This document shows, in pieces, positions 1 to 5,489 of a stretch of 8,798 nt of DNA. The translations under genes were made by a program, and so were the position numbers. The notes under the pieces are model-generated. The model saw nothing but the letters and a program-made list of their open reading frames with translations. It made no database searches and had not been told where the DNA came from. How positions within the stretch are numbered: position 1 is the stretch's first letter; each line of letters opens with the position of its first letter. The stretch is from Methanolinea sp. UBA477 (GTDB lineage Archaea; Halobacteriota; Methanomicrobia; Methanomicrobiales; Methanospirillaceae). The DNA is taken from positions 1-8,798 of the forward strand of contig DAWO01000041.1 in the NCBI GenBank assembly GCA_002509485.1, read 5' to 3'.

Positions 1-1165
1 CCTGAACCGCCGGTACAGGGTCTTTGGGGAGACGCTTGACATCGGTCTTGGGAACGCTCTCGACAAGTTTGCGCGGAGCAGGGGACTTCCCCACCCGGGG
101 GGCCCCATCATCGAGACGCTTGCCAAAGACGGGGAATATATCGACCTGCCATACACCGTGAAGGGGATGGACCTCGCATTCTCCGGGCTGGTAAGCGCTG
201 CCAGGGAGAGTAAAGCCCCGATCGAGGATATCTGTTACAGTCTCCAGGAGACCTCGTTTGCCATGTGCGTGGAGGTGACCGAACGTGCACTTGCACACGC
301 CGGAAAGGAGGAGGTGATGCTGGTCGGGGGTGTGGGAGCGAACCGCCGGCTCCAGGATATGATGAGGTCCATGTGCGAGGAACGGGGTGCCGGGTTCTTT
401 GTTCCCGAGATGGAATACCTGGGGGACAACGGGGCCATGATCGCCTATACCGGAAAGATCATGCTCGAGAGCGGCTATTCAAAGCCACTCGATGCGATAC
501 AGGTCAATCCTTCGTACCGCGCCGACCAGGTCGAGGTGACATGGAGAGATGATGCCCCGGCAACCGCCAGGAACCCTGTCACTCTCGATGACATGACGGA
601 GGCCCGGGGAGCGGAAGCGGTTGTGACCCTCCGGGAGGACGACGTCAAAAAACAGAGGATGAAGAAGGGATATCGTCAGCCCGTGCTTGACCGGCGGCTG
701 ATTGCCGAGAGAACGCGGGCAGAGGCCAGGCTTATTGCGGTCTCACGGAAAGCGGGAGTTCCCACTCCTGTTATCCGTGATCTCACCCAGGACACGATCG
801 TGATGGAACGGGTGAGAGGAGTACTGCTTCGTGAGGTGCTCGATGCAGATACTCTTGCCAAGACCGGACAAACCATTGGAAAGCTCCATTCGGCCGGTAT
901 CGTCCATGGTGACCTGACGACAGGAAACATCATCTTCCGGGATGGGTCATGTGTCCTGATCGATTTTGGCCTGGCCCAGTTCTCGCAGGAACTGGAAGCG
1001 AGAGGAGTGGATATTCATGTCCTCTTTCAGACACTCGAAGGGATCACTGATGAATACCCTGGTCTCATCGAGGCCTTCTGTGCCGGATATGAAGAGACGT
1101 TTGCCGGCGCGCACGAGGTGCTCCTCCGGGAACAGGAGATAGAGAAGAGGGGGAGATATCTCTGA
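1..1165 (+). CDS. kae1-bud32: Kae1-Bud32 fusion, 3' part: tRNA t6A37 threonylcarbamoyltransferase joined to a Bud32 kinase/ATPase
   Basis: The reading frame is already open at the left edge (first full codon at base 2), leaving about 387 residues. The N-terminal part is the C-terminal half of Kae1: GETLD near residue 9, VGGVGANRRL in the middle, and DNGAM at residue 142, whose Asp is a metal ligand in the family. Kae1 moves the threonylcarbamoyl group onto A37 of ANN-decoding tRNAs. After a linker around residues 185-200 comes Bud32, a small atypical kinase of the KEOPS complex: GAEA nucleotide loop near residue 203, catalytic HGDLTTGN at 302-309, DFG at 321-323, and the usual RGRYL tail. All key kinase residues visible here are present. 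One-polypeptide Kae1-Bud32 fusions are known in methanogens such as Methanocaldococcus jannaschii. The stop TGA at 1163-1165 overlaps the probable CTG start of the next gene, so the two are very likely co-transcribed. The start and the N-terminal metal-binding half lie outside the window. Confidence 0.96.
   Translation, partial: LNRRYRVFGETLDIGLGNALDKFARSRGLPHPGGPIIETLAKDGEYIDLPYTVKGMDLAFSGLVSAARESKAPIEDICYSLQETSFAMCVEVTERALAHAGKEEVMLVGGVGANRRLQDMMRSMCEERGAGFFVPEMEYLGDNGAMIAYTGKIMLESGYSKPLDAIQVNPSYRADQVEVTWRDDAPATARNPVTLDDMTEARGAEAVVTLREDDVKKQRMKKGYRQPVLDRRLIAERTRAEARLIAVSRKAGVPTPVIRDLTQDTIVMERVRGVLLREVLDADTLAKTGQTIGKLHSAGIVHGDLTTGNIIFRDGSCVLIDFGLAQFSQELEARGVDIHVLFQTLEGITDEYPGLIEAFCAGYEETFAGAHEVLLREQEIEKRGRYL
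1149..1155 (+). promoter_or_regulatory. Shine-Dalgarno site for the CTG-initiated diphosphatase
   Basis: GGGGGAG lies inside the 3' end of the Bud32 coding region, 6 nt before CTG 1162 and 21 nt before GTG 1177. The spacing supports CTG (or translation coupled to Bud32 termination) over GTG. Confidence 0.6.
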
Positions 1166-1722
1166 AACTGGTTGTTGTGACGAGCAATCCGCATAAGGCC
1201 CGCGAGATTGGGATATTTCTGGCAGGTTGCGTGGAGGTTGTGCATGCGAGTCTGGAGATCCCCGAGTACCGTCATGACGACGTGGCCGAGATTGCGAGAA
1301 GAAAGGCGGAATATGCGTACCAGGTTATCAAAAAGCCGCTCATCGTGGACGACACCGCTTTTTCAATCGATGCACTGTCCGGGTTTCCCGGGCCATACGC
1401 GGCATACGTGCAAAACACCATCGGCAATGCAGGGATCCTGAAACTCATGGATGGCGTTTCCGCCAGGGGCGCTCATTTCGAGACCGCCATCGCCTACGCA
1501 GACAAGGACGGGATCCGGGTCTTTCGAGGAAGGATCGACGGCACGATCGTTTCGGAACGGGGTGACGAAGGGTTTGGCTATGACCCAATATTTGAATGGA
1601 AAGGCCGAACCCTTGCGGAATTGCCCGTGGATGAGAAGAGCGGAATATCCCATCGGGCACGTGCTCTCGCGGCATTGCGGGAATGGCTCGGGCAGGAGTG
1701 CCCTGGTTCATCGCAGGAGTGA
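1162..1722 (+). CDS. rdgB: XTP/dITP diphosphatase (RdgB/HAM1 family), probable CTG start
   Basis: This enzyme hydrolyses non-canonical purine triphosphates (XTP, dITP, ITP) to monophosphate and pyrophosphate, keeping them out of DNA and RNA. Numbered from the CTG start (186 aa), it shows the substrate-loop motif SNPHK (8-12), the catalytic VDDT (62-65) followed by the family's LSGFPGPYAAYV region, GFGYDPIF (137-144), and EKSGISHR (158-165). The start choice matters. The first conventional start codon, GTG at 1177, would remove the first beta strand (KLVVVTSN) that leads into the SNPHK loop. No ATG, GTG or TTG lies between that GTG and the in-frame stop at 1090. CTG at 1162 gives MKLVVVTSNPHK, which fits family N-termini, and has GGGGGAG at 1149-1155 with a 6-nt spacer. 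It overlaps the Bud32 stop as CTGA, implying translational coupling. The function is near certain; the CTG start is inferred. Confidence 0.93.
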   Translation: MKLVVVTSNPHKAREIGIFLAGCVEVVHASLEIPEYRHDDVAEIARRKAEYAYQVIKKPLIVDDTAFSIDALSGFPGPYAAYVQNTIGNAGILKLMDGVSARGAHFETAIAYADKDGIRVFRGRIDGTIVSERGDEGFGYDPIFEWKGRTLAELPVDEKSGISHRARALAALREWLGQECPGSSQE

Positions 1723-1756
1723 ACATACAAAACCGTTAAGTCGAAGAATAACGTTG

Positions 1757-1763
1757 TATATAA
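1757..1763 (+). promoter_or_regulatory. TATA box of the L40e gene
   Basis: TATATAA sits in the short gap after the diphosphatase stop. Its centre is about 27 bp before the ATG at 1787, so transcription would begin at or within a few bases of the start codon. This suggests a leaderless or near-leaderless mRNA. A GGTG at about 1773-1776 could act as a weak Shine-Dalgarno site only if transcription starts further upstream. Confidence 0.55.
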
Positions 1764-1786
1764 GACGAGAAAGTGGTGCAGTAAAT

Positions 1787-1933
1787 ATGGCAAGATTCCC
1801 TGAAGCAGAAAACAGAATTCTCAATGTCAAGATTTGCATGAAGTGCAATGCAAGAAATGCAATACGTGCGACACGCTGCCGGAAATGCGGATACCAGAAC
1901 CTTCGCCCGAAGAACAAAGAGCGAAAGGCCTGA
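1787..1933 (+). CDS. rpl40e: Large-subunit ribosomal protein L40e
   Basis: This 48-residue, strongly basic protein has two CxxC knuckles (C17/C20 and C31/C34) that would bind one zinc ion, followed by the typical GYQNLRPKNKERK tail. L40e is a component of archaeal and eukaryotic 50S/60S subunits. In eukaryotes it is made as a ubiquitin fusion, whereas archaeal forms are free-standing and of this length. The start at MARFPEAENR is the natural family start, and the longer open frame upstream merely overlaps the diphosphatase gene in another frame. It lies 64 bp downstream of the diphosphatase with its own TATA box, so it can be transcribed alone or by read-through. Its stop lies in a hairpin shared with the convergent neighbour. 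Confidence 0.95.
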   Translation: MARFPEAENRILNVKICMKCNARNAIRATRCRKCGYQNLRPKNKERKA

Positions 1934-1946
1934 CCCGGTATCAGGC
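1928..1946. terminator. Hairpin spanning both stop codons of a convergent gene pair
   Basis: GCCTGA (1928-1933) and TCAGGC (1941-1946) form a perfect 6-bp stem around the loop CCCGGTA. The left arm contains the L40e stop TGA and the right arm contains the stop of the minus-strand gene (TCA on this strand). On the plus strand a pyrimidine-rich stretch with five T residues follows at 1963-1967. A bidirectional terminator is plausible, although the stem is short. Confidence 0.4.
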
Positions 1947-2591
1947 GCTATAGAACGTTACTCTTTTTCCTTTCTGGCTGTACTCGCCCTTGAACGTCTC
2001 AATATTTCGTTTGTAGCCTAACCTGTCGACGAACCCGAGCTCACGGAGCCGTTCGCGCACCCGCATCACGTCCTCCTCGTCCCGCCAGTCGGGCGTGTAG
2101 ACATAGATGACCTTCATGTTGTCCCGTGAGTCAGGATTGGGCTTGGCCGTGCTCACCTTGGCCGATATTCCAAGTTCCCGTCTGCATGTCGCATTTCTGA
2201 CCTTGATCCACGCCTCATTCACTTCTTCGGGGGGGAGGAAGATGAGCCATTTCCCGGCAAGCTCGTCCTCGATCGCATCGGGGAGGACGTCGGGAGCGTC
2301 CTGCACTATCCAGTACATCCGTGTGGTCTTGCTTGGAGTGACCCCTTCACCTTCCCGTATCAGTTCGTATATGGTATCAGGTGAATGGAACCTGCGGATG
2401 AGCGCCTCTGCAAGCTGGGGATATTCGGAGGAGAATTTTTCAAATATTGCCAGAAACCGATCTTTGAAGTCAACCTCTCCTTCAACCAGTTCAAAGAGAA
2501 AGTAGCCGTGATCACGCAGTTCGATGTTGAGCATATGTTCAAACAGTCCATATGCAACATCCGCCAGGGCGTCAGGGTCTACGTCATTCAT
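1941..2591 (-). CDS. DUF1917/Bles03-like protein (putative phosphothreonine lyase-fold protein), function unknown
   Basis: The protein has 216 aa starting at MNDVDPDALADV (ATG at 2591-2589). The N-terminal ~90 residues are acidic and probably helical. The C-terminal half carries the pattern I associate with the Bles03 family (human C11orf68, DUF1917): a GKWLIFLPPEEVNEAW segment, then an ELGISAKVST segment, then VIYVYTPDWRDEEDVMRVRERLRELG and a closing YKRNIETF region. Related archaeal proteins are often labelled putative phosphothreonine lyase domain-containing; no activity is established to my knowledge. No signal peptide or membrane segment is visible, so it is probably cytosolic. A longer reading from 2813 would add about 74 residues translated from the GC-rich repeat-bearing spacer, rich in Arg, Gly and Pro and unlike the rest, so I reject it. 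No clear Shine-Dalgarno site precedes the chosen ATG. It converges on L40e with 7 bp between the stops and lies downstream of thi4 on the same strand, but the 243-bp spacer argues against a tight operon. Confidence 0.75.
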   Translation of the reverse strand: MNDVDPDALADVAYGLFEHMLNIELRDHGYFLFELVEGEVDFKDRFLAIFEKFSSEYPQLAEALIRRFHSPDTIYELIREGEGVTPSKTTRMYWIVQDAPDVLPDAIEDELAGKWLIFLPPEEVNEAWIKVRNATCRRELGISAKVSTAKPNPDSRDNMKVIYVYTPDWRDEEDVMRVRERLRELGFVDRLGYKRNIETFKGEYSQKGKRVTFYSA

Positions 2592-2689
2592 ATATAAGGA
2601 TGTAAAGGGCTTTGGAAAAAAAGGTATGGATTGGCTTTTCCGCCTCTTCGCTACCTGGTGTGGATAGGGTTGATGAACCGGATACATTT

Positions 2690-2712
2690 TGTGGGGGCTA
2701 CCCGCCCCCACA
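2690..2712. repeat. Inverted repeat 1: 9-bp perfect stem, 5-nt loop
   Basis: TGTGGGGGC (2690-2698), loop TACCC, GCCCCCACA (2704-2712). It is a very stable GC-rich hairpin in the thi4 to DUF1917 spacer. Read on the minus strand it is followed by AAAATG rather than a T run, so it is not a classic terminator. Confidence 0.7.
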
Positions 2713-2732
2713 CCCCCATGTGCGATGCCACG

Positions 2733-2763
2733 CCGCCGCCCCCGAAGGACGCCCCGGCGGCGG
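2733..2763. repeat. Inverted repeat 2: 8-bp perfect stem, 15-nt loop
   Basis: CCGCCGCC (2733-2740) pairs with GGCGGCGG (2756-2763) around a GC-rich loop (2741-2755). Since both arms are CCG/CGG triplet-like, low complexity explains part of the symmetry. Confidence 0.6.
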
Positions 2764-2769
2764 TTCGGT

Positions 2770-2806
2770 GACTGAATTGGTATGTAGATAACAAATCGAT
2801 TCAGTC
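2770..2806. repeat. Inverted repeat 3: 8-bp perfect stem, 21-nt AT-rich centre
   Basis: GACTGAAT (2770-2777) and ATTCAGTC (2799-2806) match perfectly, and G-C and G-U pairs could extend the stem inward by three. It lies 28 bp past the thi4 stop on the minus strand. It is the only one of the three repeats that is not GC-biased, so its symmetry is the least likely to be compositional. It could be the first element of the thi4 3' end or a protein-binding site. Confidence 0.6.
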
Positions 2807-2834
2807 TCCCCACACAAAACAGCGAGGAGGCACT

Positions 2835-3608
2835 TTACCTGTTCAGTTTCTCTCTGACAAGCGAAGCGGCAAACTCGCCGGAAAGCAGCATGCCGCCGAA
2901 GACCGGACCCATGCGATGTTCCCCTGCAACCGCATTGGCGGCCATGCCCGTCACGATAAGGCCGGGATATACCTCTCTCGTATGGGAGATGATCTCGGAT
3001 TCTGCACGGTCCGCCCACATGAACCCCTCTCCCTTCACCTCCAGGTCCCGTCCCTTCCTCTCCACGAGCGTGGCGACGACGGCGTCGTGCCCGGTGGCGT
3101 CGATTGTATAGCGGCAGCCGATGGTGAGGGGATCGACATGGAGCCCGGCCATCTCAACCGGTGTCCAGTTGATAACCAGGCCGCTGACCCTGCCATCGTC
3201 CTTGACCATCACGTCCTCCACGAATACAAGGTTGAAGAATTCAGCCCCGCCACGGCACGCGGCACTGGTAAGTCGCGCCACCGCCTCGACCGAGCTTGCG
3301 ACATAATAGCCCTCCTCGAAGGGCTGGTAGGAGATATCGAACCGTTCAAGGAGCCTTCTCGCGGGTTCCTGCACGACGATACGGGGAAACATCATCCCCC
3401 CGCCCCACATGCCGCCCCCGACAGAGAGTTTCTTCTCGATGACACCGACTTTGTATCCTGCATCTCCAAGAATTGCCGCAGCGGTCAGCCCCGACGGTCC
3501 TGCACCGACCACCGCCACGTCCAGCTCGCTGTATTCGAGGAGTATATTCATCTGGGTGGAGACAATGGCCCGCGTGATGGTAGTCTCGCTTAATTCCATC
3601 CCTTTCAT
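2835..3608 (-). CDS. thi4: Thi4-family sulfide-dependent thiazole synthase
   Basis: This 257-aa FAD/NAD-dependent enzyme makes the adenylated carboxythiazole precursor of thiamin from NAD and glycine. Residues 31-60 form the dinucleotide-binding fold (VAVVGAGPSG at 31-40, then the acidic strand end IEKK at 57-60). The Thi4 signature GGGMWGGGMMFP follows at 64-75, DATGHDA at 170-176 and the C-terminal GPVFGGMLLSG at 234-244. Yeast Thi4 donates sulfur from an active-site Cys; the equivalent loop here reads WTPVEMAGLHVDP with His157. This is the state reported for Methanocaldococcus Thi4, which is catalytic and uses sulfide. Two ATGs compete: 3608 (MKGMEL) and 3599 (MELSET). I list the first because an AT-rich box lies 28 bp before it, consistent with a leaderless transcript; MELSET also fits the family. 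A separate ribose-1,5-bisphosphate isomerase label sometimes attached to this family is less likely. The gene is divergent from htpX. Confidence 0.93.
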   Translation of the reverse strand: MKGMELSETTITRAIVSTQMNILLEYSELDVAVVGAGPSGLTAAAILGDAGYKVGVIEKKLSVGGGMWGGGMMFPRIVVQEPARRLLERFDISYQPFEEGYYVASSVEAVARLTSAACRGGAEFFNLVFVEDVMVKDDGRVSGLVINWTPVEMAGLHVDPLTIGCRYTIDATGHDAVVATLVERKGRDLEVKGEGFMWADRAESEIISHTREVYPGLIVTGMAANAVAGEHRMGPVFGGMLLSGEFAASLVREKLNR

Positions 3609-3631
3609 TCAAGGTACATCTGTGTATGCGG

Positions 3632-3640
3632 TAATAATAT
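3632..3640 (-). promoter_or_regulatory. Probable TATA box of thi4
   Basis: On the minus strand this reads ATATTATTA. Its centre is 28 bp before the ATG at 3608. There is no convincing Shine-Dalgarno site in between, so thi4 mRNA may be leaderless. Moderate support, from position and composition only. Confidence 0.4.
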
Positions 3641-3764
3641 CGATCGATTGACCCCCGGGCCGCACACCGCGCCCTGGCGCCACCTTTTCCGGGAGGACCG
3701 GTCTTTCTCAAACGCGGCGCTGATACCAGGGAAAATCATTATTTTCGGTTTTTTTTGGGTTTTT

Positions 3765-3773
3765 GATATATTA
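3765..3773 (+). promoter_or_regulatory. Probable TATA box of htpX
   Basis: GATATATTA follows a T-rich stretch (3739-3764). Transcription would start near 3795, giving a leader of about 30 nt. A second AT-rich string, GATATATATT at 3811-3820, is only 6 bp from the ATG and too close to be this gene's TATA box. Confidence 0.45.
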
Positions 3774-3825
3774 TCCATCCAATTTGAGGGAATGTTTATG
3801 AAGTGATTCCGATATATATTCAGGT

Positions 3826-4710
3826 ATGAAATGGAAGCGTGATTTCGGGCTCACACTCCGGGTCTGGCTTACGATGTTCCTGCTGTTCCTGGTCTACCTT
3901 GTCTTCCTGTCGGTATTACTCTGGCTCGGAATAGGCCTGCCATTCATCATCGTGATCGTGTTCCTGATGGCATTTGCGCAGTACTTCTTCTCCGACCGGC
4001 TGGTGCTGATGAGCACGCGGGCACGCGTGATCGAAGAAGACGAGTACCCGGAACTCCATCGCATGGTGGCGAAGCTGGCTGCAGAGGCAGAGATCCCAAA
4101 ACCAAGGATTGCCATAATGCAGACCCCTGTTCCAAACGCGTTTGCTACCGGGAGGAGCCCCAAAAAAGCCGTGGTGGCAGTGACAGACTCCATCATGAGA
4201 CTGCTCTCGCCGGGTGAACTTGAGGCGGTCCTCGCCCATGAGCTCTCCCATGTCAAGAACCGGGACGTGCTGACCCTCACGGTCGCCAGTTTCGTGGCCA
4301 TGATCGCAGCGATAATCATGAATAACTTTCTCTTTGCAAGCCTCTTCTCGCAGAGAGACAATAACCCCTGGATCATTGCGGGAATCGTTGCAATCATCGT
4401 CTACTTCATCGCCCAGCTCCTGATCATGGCCCTCTCCAGGTACCGCGAGTTTGCGGCAGACCGGGGAAGCGCATATCTCACCGGGAGGCCGAGAGAGCTC
4501 ATTTCAGCGCTGGAGAAGATCAGCGGGCGGATGGACCAGGTTCCGGCCAGGAACAAGCAGATGATAGAGAGCGCGAATGCGTTCTTCATCATCCCTGCGC
4601 TCTCGGGAAGGACCCTGATGGAATTCTTCTCAACCCATCCCCCTCTCGAGAAGCGGATTGCAAATCTTGAGAAGGTGGAGCTGGAGATCAGCGGCGGGAG
4701 AGGCTATTAA
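3826..4710 (+). CDS. htpX: HtpX-family membrane zinc metalloprotease (M48)
   Basis: This 294-aa integral membrane endopeptidase degrades misfolded membrane proteins; bacterial HtpX works alongside FtsH. Two N-terminal hydrophobic segments (about 12-34 and 36-55) precede the catalytic domain. The zinc site is HELSH at 138-142, with Glu138+1 as catalytic base and the third ligand expected at Glu208 in SRYREFAAD. Two further hydrophobic segments (about 152-172 and 181-203) fall between these motifs, as in the family. The C-terminal STHPPLEKRIANLEKL-like signature (HPPLEKRI at 271-278) is present, so the protein is full length and should be active. Membrane topology places the active site on the cytosolic side. 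ATG 3826 directly opens the basic MKWKRDFG leader before the first helix; no strong Shine-Dalgarno site is visible. The gene stands alone, divergent from thi4 and ended by T runs before the tRNA pair. Confidence 0.95.
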   Translation: MKWKRDFGLTLRVWLTMFLLFLVYLVFLSVLLWLGIGLPFIIVIVFLMAFAQYFFSDRLVLMSTRARVIEEDEYPELHRMVAKLAAEAEIPKPRIAIMQTPVPNAFATGRSPKKAVVAVTDSIMRLLSPGELEAVLAHELSHVKNRDVLTLTVASFVAMIAAIIMNNFLFASLFSQRDNNPWIIAGIVAIIVYFIAQLLIMALSRYREFAADRGSAYLTGRPRELISALEKISGRMDQVPARNKQMIESANAFFIIPALSGRTLMEFFSTHPPLEKRIANLEKVELEISGGRGY

Positions 4711-4725
4711 AAGCCCTCTCACCAC

Positions 4726-4740
4726 TATTTTTCCCGTTTT
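4726..4740 (+). terminator. T-rich terminator after htpX
   Basis: Two T runs (4728-4732 and 4737-4740) separated by CCCG lie 18-30 bp past the htpX stop, the form expected of an archaeal oligo-T terminator. Confidence 0.5.
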
Positions 4741-4814
4741 CGAAAAACCGGCCGAAAGGGTCTTTTCCAGGGGCATTCGGGGGCATTGTTCGCTGCATCC
4801 GGATAAGGAACAAA

Positions 4815-4826
4815 AGTAATAATACA
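4815..4826 (+). promoter_or_regulatory. Probable TATA region of the tRNA-Gly/tRNA-Val unit
   Basis: An AT-rich stretch containing AGTAATAATAC lies about 34 bp before the first base of tRNA-Gly. Transcription would begin near 4847, giving a short 5' leader for RNase P to remove. Called from position and composition. Confidence 0.45.
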
Positions 4827-4854
4827 AATCATTTCCACATCTTAAAGGCACATT

Positions 4855-4925
4855 GCATCGATGGTCTAGTGGTATGACTTAGGCCTTCCAAGCCTATAGC
4901 CCGGGTTCAATTCCCGGTCGATGCA
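4855..4925 (+). tRNA. tRNA-Gly, anticodon TCC
   Basis: A complete cloverleaf is seen. Acceptor GCATCGA (4855-4861) pairs perfectly with TCGATGC (4918-4924), with discriminator A at 4925. The anticodon stem is TAGGC/GCCTA with loop CTTCCAA and anticodon TCC at 4887-4889, reading GGA and possibly GGG. The T stem is CCGGG/CCCGG with loop TTCAATT. CCA is not encoded and no intron is present. Confidence 0.97.
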
Positions 4926-4929
4926 TTGC

Positions 4930-5003
4930 GGGCTCGTGGTCTAGCTGGTTATGACGTCGCCTTCACACGGCGGAGGTCCTGAGTTCGAATCTCAGCGAGC
5001 CCA
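4930..5003 (+). tRNA. tRNA-Val, anticodon CAC
   Basis: A complete cloverleaf is seen. Acceptor GGGCTCG (4930-4936) pairs with CGAGCCC (4996-5002), with discriminator A at 5003. The anticodon stem is TCGCC/GGCGG (one U-G pair) with loop TTCACAC and anticodon CAC at 4964-4966, reading GTG. The T stem is CTGAG/CTCAG with loop TTCGAAT. It begins 4 nt after tRNA-Gly, so both must be cut from one precursor. CCA is not encoded; five T residues at 5007-5011 probably end the transcript. Confidence 0.97.
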
Positions 5004-5006
5004 TCG

Positions 5007-5011
5007 TTTTT
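5007..5011 (+). terminator. Oligo-T terminator of the tRNA pair
   Basis: TTTTT begins 4 nt after the discriminator base of tRNA-Val, a usual place and form for archaeal tRNA termination. Confidence 0.5.
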
Positions 5012-5088
5012 GCAATACAGATCATGACCCCTGGAGATATAATTCCTGCCAAAAAGTACATCGTGACCTCCGGTGCATATGCGAGTGG

Positions 5089-5400
5089 ATGGAATTCCGC
5101 TGTCTGAAAAACATCAGTGAAGAGTATCTCCTCGAAGATGTATCGCCTGAAGAGGCCGTCAGCTACGTAAAAGAACATTGTAGCGAGTATCGTGAGATCC
5201 CCCCTGATGTCGTGGTATTCAGAAACACGAGAATCATCCTGGATTCGCCCATGCTGGTAGGATTCCAGAGGGAAAAGAAGACAATCATTGTCCCGTTCAC
5301 CAAGCGGTGCATGGGGACATTTCTCGCAAAGGTCGACGCTTCAGAAGAGGACTTCGACTTCTTCTCCACCTGGTCAGAAGATAGAGGCTCTCATGAGTGA
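5089..5400 (+). CDS. DUF1894-like small protein of methanogens, function unknown
   Basis: This acidic 103-aa protein has no signal or membrane segment. I match it by pattern to DUF1894 (PF08979), a small alpha/beta family found in methanogens. The shared layout is an early YLLEDVSPEEAVSYV helix region, a YREIPPDVVVF strand region, then PMLVGF, and the signature IVPFTKRCMGTFLAKV (67-82), where family members have a PYTKPCHGTF-like string. Here the His after Cys is replaced by Met. An acidic tail of DASEEDFDFF (83-92) follows. The biochemical role is not known to me. The frame stays open leftward through tRNA-Val, but the first start codon outside the tRNA is ATG 5089, so the start is well constrained. 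An AT-rich GATATAATT at 5036-5044 may be its TATA box, giving a leader of about 23 nt with a weak GGTG at 5072-5075. It converges on rubrerythrin. Confidence 0.72.
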   Translation: MEFRCLKNISEEYLLEDVSPEEAVSYVKEHCSEYREIPPDVVVFRNTRIILDSPMLVGFQREKKTIIVPFTKRCMGTFLAKVDASEEDFDFFSTWSEDRGSHE

Positions 5401-5423
5401 GACGTGGGGTTCCACGCGCTCTG

Positions 5424-5455
5424 TTTCCCGGGTTCTGCCACATGAACCAGGGAAA
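5424..5455. terminator. Long hairpin between convergent genes, probable bidirectional terminator
   Basis: TTTCCC-G-GGTTC (5424-5435) pairs with GAACC-A-GGGAAA (5444-5455): 11 base pairs with one internal G-A mismatch and an 8-nt loop. It sits in the 89-bp gap between the stops of the DUF1894-like gene and rubrerythrin. Because it is symmetric it could serve both transcripts. Confidence 0.5.
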
Positions 5456-5474
5456 ACGGGGGCGTGCCTCCACT

Positions 5475-5481
5475 AAAAAAA
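5475..5481 (-). terminator. Oligo-T terminator of rubrerythrin
   Basis: Seven A on the plus strand, so seven T on the rubrerythrin strand, starting 9 bp after its stop codon. This is the clearest archaeal-type terminator in the window. Confidence 0.6.
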
Positions 5482-5489
5482 TTGGGGAA

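Larger units (their letters stand above)
2592..2834. other. 243-bp structured spacer between thi4 and the DUF1917 gene
   Basis: No gene is supported here. The right two-thirds holds three successive perfect inverted repeats (listed separately) and is very GC-rich in the middle. The part nearest the DUF1917 start is AT-richer, with a run of seven A at 2616-2622 (T on the coding strand). That run lies where a promoter element would be expected, but I see no good TATA sequence. Confidence 0.6.

Noticed and set aside
2592..2813. N-terminal extension of the DUF1917 gene to 290 aa
   Set aside because: The added segment translates the GC-rich inverted-repeat spacer into Arg/Gly/Pro-rich sequence unlike the folded part, and MNDVDPDAL is a natural start.
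2916..3593. Long open frame (225 codons) on the plus strand antisense to thi4
   Set aside because: It mirrors the thi4 coding frame; high GC in third positions opens antisense frames. The product is His/Arg/Pro-rich and matches no family I recognise.
3811..3820. GATATATATT as the htpX TATA box
   Set aside because: It is about 6 bp from the ATG, which would put transcription inside the gene. The box at 3765-3773 fits better.
4770..4787. Tandem GGGGCATT copies before the tRNA genes as a regulatory repeat
   Set aside because: There are only two short G-rich copies 10 bp apart with no further copy seen; this is compatible with chance.
4951..5088. Longer start for the DUF1894-like protein inside tRNA-Val
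   Set aside because: It would translate the tRNA anticodon arm, and the family begins near ATG 5089.
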